A DNA stretch of 39,981 nt from an uncultured Anaerolineaceae bacterium. GTDB lineage: Bacteria > Chloroflexota > Anaerolineae > Anaerolineales > Anaerolineaceae. The position numbers and the translations under genes were made by a program. The stretch lies in the NCBI GenBank assembly GCA_938020565.1, contig CALIHP010000058.1:1-39981 (forward strand), read 5' to 3'. Below the pieces are notes generated by a model. It was not told the origin of the DNA. It saw only the letters and a program-made list of their open reading frames with translations, and ran no database searches. Numbering within the stretch: the stretch's first letter is position 1; each line of letters opens with the position of its first letter. Positions 1-6,598 of this stretch are shown here, one piece after another.

Positions 1-100
1 TCTTCATTCGCTTTTCTTTTTCTCTAATTTGTAACGGATCAATGGTAATCCTACATTGCCCGAATGAAAATCGAGAATCGTCGATTCCTCCGGATTCAAC

Positions 101-106
101 TATAAT
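101..106 (+). promoter_or_regulatory. Putative -10 box (TATAAT) of the pseudokinase gene
   Basis: A perfect TATAAT lies 37 nt before the proposed ATG at 144. No convincing -35 hexamer is visible 16-18 nt upstream. A purine-rich stretch (gaaaggg) follows in the leader but sits far from the start codon, so it is only a weak ribosome site. Confidence 0.4.
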
Positions 107-143
107 TTAAGCTGGAGGGCTCCTGAAAGGGCGAACGAACGCA

Positions 144-2522
144 ATGAGCATGGTTATTCTGAACTACCGGATTACAGAGAAATACGCGCCATCGAGCGAT
201 TCATCATATTTTCGCGCAACGCAGATTGAAACCGGAGCCGACTGCTACCTGCGCGTCATCCCGGTCAACGCCTTTCCGCAGGCGTCGGCCCTCCTCTCGC
301 TCCAGCTGACGTTTCAGAAACGGTCCGCATTTCGGCATTCGCTCGTTATCCCGGTCGGCGTCCCCGACGTCTTTCCTGAAGGACTGATCCTGAATCAGGC
401 GTATTATCCCGGAAAATCGCTCGCGGACGTTCTGAAGGAAAGCGGCCGTCCGCTGGAAATAAACCGGGCGATGAGTTTCGGTTATTCGATCGTTTCAGCG
501 TTAGCCGCGCTGCATGGTCAGGGCATGGCGCACGGATCGCTGAGCTCAAATCATGTCCTGATCGCCGATAACGAAGAAGCGCTCGTTTCCTTTCTGCCGC
601 TTCCGAGCGATTATGACGCGAAGCTGAAACGCTATCGGCATGCCGCGTCGAACGATCAGGCGCCAACCGAACGCGACGACGTCTTCGCGTTGGGCGTCAT
701 TCTCGCCGAACTGTTTACCGGGCTGATTCCCTACGGCGCGTCCGTCGCCGATTCAAGGCGCAACGCCAACCAGTACTACGAATACTACGAAGCGGGTTTC
801 GCGAATTTTCAGGGCTTTCCCGCCCGCGACATCTCCGACCTGATTCTGCGCTGCCTGAATCCCAGCCGCGAAGAAGGTTTTTCTTCGGCGATCGACGTAT
901 TCAACGACTTCCGGAGCATCCTGGAGCGCTGGACAAACGAAGAACCCGACGCCGCGCTCCCCCGTCCAACGGCCGCGCGCCCCACGATCGGGAAGGAACG
1001 CCCGGCGGCAGCCGCGCCGATCCAACCGGAACAGTCCGTCGAACCGAACCCGCTCCCGGGCTATACGATCAAAACCTTCGACAAATCAGCCCACCGGCGA
1101 CGGCCGCTTGCCGCCATATTGAGCGCAGTCTTCGCAATCGGCGTTATTGCCGGCGGTTTTTTCCTCTACCGCTACCTGAGCGCAATCCCGGTCGGCGAAC
1201 GGCCCGATTATCGCGGAACGCTCGACGCGCTCAACCTGACGCAAACCGTTCTGGCTGATAAAGTCACGCTGCCGATCGCGGCCGAAGCCACGCCGGAAAA
1301 CGCCTCGGTCCCGGAGAACCAGGCCGTTCCCGACAAAGCCTCGAACGCCGCCCCGCTTCAGGAAGGCCTCCCGATCCGAACGGATATCGGCGCGGGGCTG
1401 GTCTGGCTGAAAGACCGGCAGGAAATGGTCTACGTTCCCGGCGGCGCGTTCAAGATGGGACTGGACGGGAAATTCGATTTCAATCTCTCGATTTTAGCGC
1501 CGATGACCGACGCGATCGTCGATTCGTTCTGGATCGACCGGACCGAAATCAGCGCCGGACAATACCGCAGCTGCGCGCAGTCGGCAATCTGCGCCGAGCC
1601 AGTCGACCCGCGCTTTCCCGCCGACGACACGCTTCCGGCAGTCGGGATCGCCTGGGCGGACGCGGAAGCCTACTGCCGATGGGCCGGGAAGCGGCTGCCG
1701 ACCGAAGCGGAATGGGAAAAGGCGGCGCGCGGAACGAACGGCGCGCTCTTCCCCTGGGGGAACGACAGCCCGTATTCGCAGGCAGACGCGTCCGTTTTAG
1801 GCGCGCTCCGTCCGGCGAACGACGCCGAAACCTTCGACCGGAGCCCGTACGGGGCGCTTTCGATGGGCGGGAACGTCGCAGAATGGACCAATGATTTTTA
1901 CAGCGAGAACCGCGTCATGTCTGCCGGGATGGAAAATCCGCAGGGTCCCCTCAGCGGAACGACGCGAACCGTCAAAGGCGGCTCAGCTACAGACGCGCAG
2001 TTTGAATCCGGCTGGCTTTCGGCCGGGCGCTTTGGCGTCGAAGGCGCGAATCCGCAATCCTTCGGCTTCCGCTGCGCCGTCAGCGCCGGCGAAGTCGACA
2101 GCGAAAAAGCCACCGGGCTTCCGGATCCAATCGAAACAAGCGCGATGACGGCCGCGCCGGACCGCCCGCAGGGCTGTACCGACCGGGTCGGTTTCGTCGC
2201 CGACGTCACGCCCGACGGGCAAGCCATTCCGCAGGGACAACGCATGACCAAAACCTGGCGCTTCCGAAACGACGGAAGCTGCCCGCTGACCGAAGATTAT
2301 TTCATGGTCGCGACCGCCGGGCTCCAGCCCGGAGCGCAGCGGCTTTTCCGCTTCGGGACGACGATCCAGTCCGGGCAGGAAGGCGACGTGACGATTTCTT
2401 ATCCCGTTTTCGGATCAGGGACACAGCGGGTCGATTTCAAACTCTCCAATCCGAGCGGAACAACCTTCGGGCTGGGACCGCAGCAGCGCGGCGCGCTCTG
2501 GACCGAATACATCGTTCAATAA
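144..2522 (+). CDS. Membrane pseudokinase / FGE-fold / NBR1-Ig fusion protein
   Basis: Three modules are visible in 792 residues. Residues ~7-260 resemble a Ser/Thr protein kinase: a GxxLAxLHGxGxAHG stretch, and DDVFALGVILAELFTG where subdomain IX should be. The key catalytic positions are altered: the VAxK lysine region reads CYLRVIPV, the HRD motif reads HGS, and no DFG is present after it. This is therefore read as a pseudokinase. After a Pro-rich linker, a single membrane helix lies at ~322-344. Residues ~426-646 match the FGE-sulfatase (SUMF1) fold, with VPGGAFKMG, WADAEAYCRWAGKRLPTEAEWEKAARG, GGNVAEWTND and GFRCA. The paired cysteines used for formylglycine formation are absent just before GFRC. 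Residues ~678-792 resemble an NBR1-type Ig-like domain (KTWRFRNDGSCPL). Predicted topology is kinase-like part inside, FGE fold and Ig domain outside. An alternative start lies two codons downstream. Substrate and role are unknown. Confidence 0.85.
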   Translation: MSMVILNYRITEKYAPSSDSSYFRATQIETGADCYLRVIPVNAFPQASALLSLQLTFQKRSAFRHSLVIPVGVPDVFPEGLILNQAYYPGKSLADVLKESGRPLEINRAMSFGYSIVSALAALHGQGMAHGSLSSNHVLIADNEEALVSFLPLPSDYDAKLKRYRHAASNDQAPTERDDVFALGVILAELFTGLIPYGASVADSRRNANQYYEYYEAGFANFQGFPARDISDLILRCLNPSREEGFSSAIDVFNDFRSILERWTNEEPDAALPRPTAARPTIGKERPAAAAPIQPEQSVEPNPLPGYTIKTFDKSAHRRRPLAAILSAVFAIGVIAGGFFLYRYLSAIPVGERPDYRGTLDALNLTQTVLADKVTLPIAAEATPENASVPENQAVPDKASNAAPLQEGLPIRTDIGAGLVWLKDRQEMVYVPGGAFKMGLDGKFDFNLSILAPMTDAIVDSFWIDRTEISAGQYRSCAQSAICAEPVDPRFPADDTLPAVGIAWADAEAYCRWAGKRLPTEAEWEKAARGTNGALFPWGNDSPYSQADASVLGALRPANDAETFDRSPYGALSMGGNVAEWTNDFYSENRVMSAGMENPQGPLSGTTRTVKGGSATDAQFESGWLSAGRFGVEGANPQSFGFRCAVSAGEVDSEKATGLPDPIETSAMTAAPDRPQGCTDRVGFVADVTPDGQAIPQGQRMTKTWRFRNDGSCPLTEDYFMVATAGLQPGAQRLFRFGTTIQSGQEGDVTISYPVFGSGTQRVDFKLSNPSGTTFGLGPQQRGALWTEYIVQ

Positions 2523-2600
2523 CCGCTTGACGCGGATCTGGCCTGTGGAAAAAACCTGCCTGAATAAAAACAACACAAATACAAACGAGGACAAACAGCA

Positions 2601-4238
2601 ATGACGAGCGATCCCAAGAAACAACGCGTAATCATTATCGGCGCCGGTCCGGCGGGCCTGACGGCGGGATATGAAATCCTGAAAGCGGCGGGCGACCGCT
2701 TCGACGTCCTGATCTTAGAGGCGTCGGACGCGATCGGCGGAATTTCCCGGACGGTCGTTTACAACGGGAACCGGATGGATATCGGCGGTCACCGCTTCTT
2801 TTCCAAAGACGCGTCCGTCATGCGCTGGTGGGAAGAGCGTCTCCCGATTCAGGGCGCGCCGGCAAAAGACGACCGGATCCTCGGCCCCGGCGAGGAAAAA
2901 CCGTACGTCCCCGGCGGGCCCGACCCTGAGAAAACCGACCTCGTCATGCTCCTCCGCCGCCGCGTTTCGCGAATCTATTCGCTCCGGAAATTCTTCGATT
3001 ACCCGATTTCGTTCAAAGCTCAGACCTTTCGGAACCTCGGACTGATCCGGACGCTTGAAGCAGGGTTCAGCTACCTGAAAAGCTGCGTCGTCCGGCTTCC
3101 GGAAACGTCATTGGAAAACTTCTACTGTAACCGGTTCGGGCGGAAGCTTTACGCGCTTTTCTTCGAGTCATACACGGAAAAGGTCTGGGGGCGTCATCCG
3201 TCCGAAATCTCCGCCGACTGGGGGGCGCAGCGCGTCAAAGGGCTCTCGATCCACGGAATCCTCGCCGACATGCTTTCGAAAATCCTCCCGTCGGCCCTGC
3301 GAAAGAAACGAACCGTCGAAACCTCGCTGATCGAAAGCTTCTGGTACCCGAAATTGGGGCCGGGGCAGCTTTGGGAAAAGGTCGCCGACGAAATCCGCGC
3401 GATGGGCGGCGAAATCCGCATGAACCAGAAAGCCGTGGGACTGACCCTCGCGGACGGACGGATCGCCTCGGTAACCGTCGAGAGCCCGGACGGAGAAGAA
3501 ACGCTCGCCGCCGACGCCGTCTTTTCTTCCATGCCGCTGAAAGACCTGATCGCCGGAATCGAGCGAGCGAACGCCGGCGCGGTTCCGGCGACGGTCCGAG
3601 AAATCGCCGCCGGCCTTCCGTACCGCGACTTTATTACCGTCGGCCTCCAGCTCAAAAAGCTGCTCCTGAAGAACCGGACGCGGCTCCGGACCGTCGGCGA
3701 TCGGATCCCCGACTGCTGGATTTACGTTCAGGAACCGAACGTACGGATGGGGCGGATTCAGGTCTTCAACAACTGGTCGCCCTACCTGGTCAACGATTTT
3801 GAAAAGAACGTTGGAATCGGGCTGGAATATTTCTGCGCCGAGGGCGACGATCTCTGGACGATGAGCGACGAAGCGTTCAGTGCATTCGCGATCGGCGAGC
3901 TCGAAAAAATCGGCGTTGCCGAAGCCGGCGACGTCCTCGACTGGCATGTCGAACACGTTCAGAAGGCCTATCCCGCCTACTTCGATACCTACGAGCGGAT
4001 CGACGAGTTGACCGGCTGGCTCGACGGATTCGCCAACCTCTTCTGCATCGGACGCAACGGGCAGCACCGCTACAACAACACGGATCATTCGATGGTCACC
4101 GCGTTCGAAGCGGTCAAAAATTTATGCGCCGGGCTGGAAACGAAAGCGAATATCTGGAACGTGAATACGGAAAAATCGTATCATGAGTCCGTTTCAGCGG
4201 ACGAAAAAACGGTGAAAGGCGCGGCGGATCAGCGCTGA
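2601..4238 (+). CDS. FAD-dependent oxidoreductase (amine-oxidase / UGM-like fold)
   Basis: The 545-residue product begins with a dinucleotide-binding motif (IIIGAGPAGLTAGYE, residues 11-25), followed by an acidic ribose-binding strand (LILEASDAIGGISRT). GGHRFFSK near residue 62 is typical of a family related to protoporphyrinogen oxidase, phytoene desaturase and UDP-galactopyranose mutase. The C-terminal FAD contact reads FCIGRNGQHRYNNTDHSM. No signal peptide or membrane helix is seen, so the enzyme is probably cytosolic or membrane-associated. A purine-rich site (gagga) precedes the ATG, and the gene starts 78 nt after the pseudokinase gene, so co-transcription is possible. The last 45 nt overlap the end of the convergent murJ. 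Homologues often sit among glycan or lipid genes, but the substrate cannot be read from the sequence. Confidence 0.85.
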   Translation: MTSDPKKQRVIIIGAGPAGLTAGYEILKAAGDRFDVLILEASDAIGGISRTVVYNGNRMDIGGHRFFSKDASVMRWWEERLPIQGAPAKDDRILGPGEEKPYVPGGPDPEKTDLVMLLRRRVSRIYSLRKFFDYPISFKAQTFRNLGLIRTLEAGFSYLKSCVVRLPETSLENFYCNRFGRKLYALFFESYTEKVWGRHPSEISADWGAQRVKGLSIHGILADMLSKILPSALRKKRTVETSLIESFWYPKLGPGQLWEKVADEIRAMGGEIRMNQKAVGLTLADGRIASVTVESPDGEETLAADAVFSSMPLKDLIAGIERANAGAVPATVREIAAGLPYRDFITVGLQLKKLLLKNRTRLRTVGDRIPDCWIYVQEPNVRMGRIQVFNNWSPYLVNDFEKNVGIGLEYFCAEGDDLWTMSDEAFSAFAIGELEKIGVAEAGDVLDWHVEHVQKAYPAYFDTYERIDELTGWLDGFANLFCIGRNGQHRYNNTDHSMVTAFEAVKNLCAGLETKANIWNVNTEKSYHESVSADEKTVKGAADQR

Positions 4239-5789
4239 TTCTTCGACCTGCGCCGCCAGGCAGCCGCCCGCGTACACGAGGACCGAACCGCCGATCCCTC
4301 CGCCAAGATACAGCAGCGGCGCAAGCTTCCCCGCCGCCGCGCGCCAGAGGAAAATGAACGCGATCATCGCGCCGGCCGCGGCCCCGCCCTGAACCAGCGC
4401 GCGGACGATCCGTTTTCCGGAAAGGCCGCCCAGCCTCCGGCGCATCAGCGTCAGCAGCGCCGCCATTTCCAGCCCGGTCGCGATTGAATTCGCCAACGCC
4501 ACCCCGCCATGCGGGTACAGTCCGGCGCGCGAAAAACCCTCGGTCAGCAGGAAACTGAGCGCCATGTTCAGCCCCATCGCGCAGAATAATACGATGACAG
4601 GCGTTTTCGTATCGTGAACCGCGTAAAACGCGCGCGATACAACCTCAACAATACAATGAAATACCAGTCCGACGCTGTACCAGCGCAGCGCCCAATTTAC
4701 CATTTCCGACATCTGCGGGTTGAACGCGCTGCGCTCAAAAATCAGCCGCACGATCTCGCTCCCGAAGAGGATCAGCCCCGCCGCCGCCGGAATCGACAGC
4801 AGCAGCACCAGTCGCAGCGTATCCGCCAGCGCGCTGCGCATTCTGTCCAGCTCGCCGCGCCCGGCCAGGACCGAAAAGCGCGGCAGCGAAACCGTCGCAA
4901 CCGACTGCGCAATGACTGCCTGCGGCATGAGCATAATCGTCAGTCCCAGCGACACAGCGGTAATCGAGCCAGCCGGAAGGTACGAAGCGATAAAATTGTT
5001 GACCAGAAAGTTCAGCTGGACCGCGGACGCGCCGACCTGCCGCGGGACCATCAGCCGGATCACCTCGATCACAGCGCTGTCGCGGAACCCGAACGATGCG
5101 AAATACCGCTTGGTCCGGATCCGAATCAGGCCGGGAAGCTGAGCTGAAAAGTGCAGCGCAGCGCCAAGAACCGCGCCGTACGCCAGGCCGCGGATCCCGA
5201 ACGGCTTCGTCAGGACCGTCACGCCGATCAGGATGCCAAGCTGGTACATGGCGGGAGCCAGCCCCGGAAGCAGGAAGTTCCCATGCGAATTCAAAATCCC
5301 CATCAGCAAGCCGCTGAGACCGAAAATCAGGATCGACGGCAGCTGAATCCGCAGCAGCTCAGCGGTCAGCCGCTGTATCAGCGGATCCTGCGCCTTGAAC
5401 CCGGGGACGAGAAAGTTCTCCGCGATCGGCCCGGCGAACGCGTACAGCAGCGCCGTCAGGACCAGCAGAACAAGAATCAGGATATTGACGATATTCGACG
5501 CCAGCTTCCAGGCTCCGCGCGTGTCCTCCCGGTCCAGCAGCGTGCTGAACATGGGGACGAACGCGCTGGCGAGCGCGCCGCCGGCGACCAGATTGAAAAT
5601 CGTTTCCGTGAGCCGGTTCGACGCCAGATAAGCGTCAAGCTCCGCCGACGTTCCGAACGTCGACCCAAGCAGGCTCTTGCTGAGCAGCCCGCAAAGCTGA
5701 GAAAAAACCATCGCCCCGGCTAAAACCGCGGTCGATTTAATAAATGAAGGTTCCTTAGAGGGAACCTGTTCGCTTGATCTCTCCGGCAT
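4194..5789 (-). CDS. murJ: MurJ, lipid II flippase
   Basis: MurJ (MviN) moves the peptidoglycan precursor lipid II across the cytoplasmic membrane. The 531-residue product is hydrophobic throughout, with about 14 helices, the usual size for the family. It shows the N-terminal family features (AMVFSQLCGLLSKSLLGSTFG, EAYLAS-like ELDAYLASNRLTE, GGALASAFVPMFS) and a central RVFYA-type segment (SRAFYAVHDTKTPV). These make it a MOP-superfamily MurJ rather than a Wzx. It starts at the only good ATG. There is no Shine-Dalgarno sequence; instead a TAAAAT box lies 6 nt upstream. It is divergent from the small membrane protein at 5907 and convergent with the FAD oxidoreductase, overlapping it by 45 nt. 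Confidence 0.93.
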   Translation of the reverse strand: MPERSSEQVPSKEPSFIKSTAVLAGAMVFSQLCGLLSKSLLGSTFGTSAELDAYLASNRLTETIFNLVAGGALASAFVPMFSTLLDREDTRGAWKLASNIVNILILVLLVLTALLYAFAGPIAENFLVPGFKAQDPLIQRLTAELLRIQLPSILIFGLSGLLMGILNSHGNFLLPGLAPAMYQLGILIGVTVLTKPFGIRGLAYGAVLGAALHFSAQLPGLIRIRTKRYFASFGFRDSAVIEVIRLMVPRQVGASAVQLNFLVNNFIASYLPAGSITAVSLGLTIMLMPQAVIAQSVATVSLPRFSVLAGRGELDRMRSALADTLRLVLLLSIPAAAGLILFGSEIVRLIFERSAFNPQMSEMVNWALRWYSVGLVFHCIVEVVSRAFYAVHDTKTPVIVLFCAMGLNMALSFLLTEGFSRAGLYPHGGVALANSIATGLEMAALLTLMRRRLGGLSGKRIVRALVQGGAAAGAMIAFIFLWRAAAGKLAPLLYLGGGIGGSVLVYAGGCLAAQVEESALIRRAFHRFFVR

Positions 5790-5795
5790 TCGTTC

Positions 5796-5801
5796 ATTTT
5801 A
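5796..5801 (-). promoter_or_regulatory. Putative -10 box (TAAAAT) of murJ, leaderless type
   Basis: On the minus strand the sequence reads GATAAAAT-gaacga-ATG. The hexamer ends 6 nt before the murJ start and no Shine-Dalgarno sequence fits between them, so transcription would begin at or near the A of the ATG. No clear -35 box is seen. Confidence 0.45.
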
Positions 5802-5852
5802 TCACGGATGCCGCCCGCCCCACTCGAACGGACGCGATCGCGGCGCATGAAG

Positions 5853-5858
5853 TATAAT
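5853..5858 (+). promoter_or_regulatory. Putative -10 box (TATAAT) of the small Ala-rich membrane protein
   Basis: TATAAT lies about 48 nt before the chosen ATG at 5907, giving a short leader that contains a GGAGG ribosome site. No clear -35 box is seen. Confidence 0.45.
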
Positions 5859-5906
5859 CAGGAGCGTCGATTGAATCTATTAAGGAATCGGAGGATTATA
5901 GAAGTC

Positions 5907-6383
5907 ATGGCTGCGAATCGGATTTTAATAATTTGCTGCATCGTTGGGATCGTTTTAGGATACGCCGTCGGAACGTTCGTCGACTCGGTCAACCTGAACA
6001 CGGCGCTGACAATCGGGCTGATCGGCGGACTCGGGGTCGGGTATCTCCTCGATAAAAGCGGCGCGCAGACCGGAAGCGGAACGGCGAAAACCGCCGCGCC
6101 GTCGTCGAACGACAGCGTTGAACGCGCGAAAGCCGCGCTGGCCGCCGCCCGCGGCGACGCCGCCGAAAAGGTCGAAGAAGCCGCCAGTGAGGTAAAAGGG
6201 GCCGCCGCCGAAGCGAAAGCGTCCGTCGGCTCGAACGTCGACGAGATCCTGGCCCGAGCCCGCGGCGCCGTCAGCGAATCGACGGAAAACGCCGCCGGAA
6301 AGGTCGAAGAAGCCGCTAAAGACGCCGCGTCCGACGTCGAGGACATTTTAGCCAAAGCCCGCGAAGCGATTAAAAAAGATTAA
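5907..6383 (+). CDS. Small Ala-rich membrane protein with internal repeats
   Basis: The chosen start at 5907 gives 158 residues. A GGAGG site (5890-5894) lies 12 nt upstream, while the longer frame from 5808 adds a non-hydrophobic stretch covering the promoter. Residues ~4-25 and ~31-46 are two hydrophobic helices. The remainder is an Ala/Glu/Lys-rich amphipathic tail resembling LEA or apolipoprotein-like helices. Two related units are visible: KVEEAASEVKGAAAEAK...NVDEILARARGAVSE, then KVEEAAKDAASDVEDILAKAREAIKK, suggesting an internal duplication of about 40 residues. The family is not recognised. A membrane-anchored helical spacer or stress protein is possible. A strong terminator follows directly. 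Confidence 0.75.
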   Translation: MAANRILIICCIVGIVLGYAVGTFVDSVNLNTALTIGLIGGLGVGYLLDKSGAQTGSGTAKTAAPSSNDSVERAKAALAAARGDAAEKVEEAASEVKGAAAEAKASVGSNVDEILARARGAVSESTENAAGKVEEAAKDAASDVEDILAKAREAIKKD

Positions 6384-6396
6384 TTTTATCGGTGTC

Positions 6397-6433
6397 AAAA
6401 AAAAAACCGCTCGTTTCATTGAGCGGTTTTTTT
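6397..6433. terminator. Bidirectional Rho-independent terminator
   Basis: An A-tract, the stem CCGCTC / GAGCGG around an 8-nt loop (6407-6426) and a T-tract of 7 form a symmetric intrinsic terminator. It lies 13 nt after the stop of the small membrane protein and can also end transcription from the minus-strand sortase gene. Confidence 0.85.
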
Positions 6434-6467
6434 GACCCTGTTTTTAATTTACTGGAAGATATCTTTA

Positions 6468-6525
6468 GTCGCTGCATCGCGCCCCCTGAGACCTTTGGTC
6501 GAACGGGGGTATGCGATGCAGTGAC
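6468..6525. other. Long structured hairpin of unknown role
   Basis: A 13-bp outer stem pairs 6468-6480 with 6513-6525; it is perfect except for one G-T (G-U) position. Inside it, CCCCC (6482-6486) pairs with GGGGG (6505-6509), and GACC/GGTC (6490-6493 / 6497-6500) closes a 3-nt loop. Neither side carries a T-tract, so it is not a standard terminator. It sits between the terminator at 6397-6433 and the end of the convergent sortase gene. Confidence 0.6.
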
Positions 6526-6598
6526 GATTAATAAAGCGAATATTCTTATATTAAAATATGTTTCAAAACAGCTTCTGACAATTTACAGAATCTCCAGC

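Noticed and set aside
1419..2081. True formylglycine-generating enzyme activity
   Set aside because: The two catalytic cysteines before the GFRC motif are missing and no sulfatase gene is nearby.
3168..4088. 306-codon open frame on the minus strand
   Set aside because: It lies entirely antisense to the FAD oxidoreductase, shows no recognisable motif, and is typical of shadow frames in GC-rich DNA.
2601..4238. UDP-galactopyranose mutase (glf)
   Set aside because: The N-terminal FAD site and GGHRFFSK are similar, but length (545 versus about 370-390 residues) and the C-terminal region fit the broader amine-oxidase-like group better.
6468..6525. Integron attC site or standard terminator
   Set aside because: No conserved attC R-box core or cassette arrangement is visible, and neither flank carries a T-tract.
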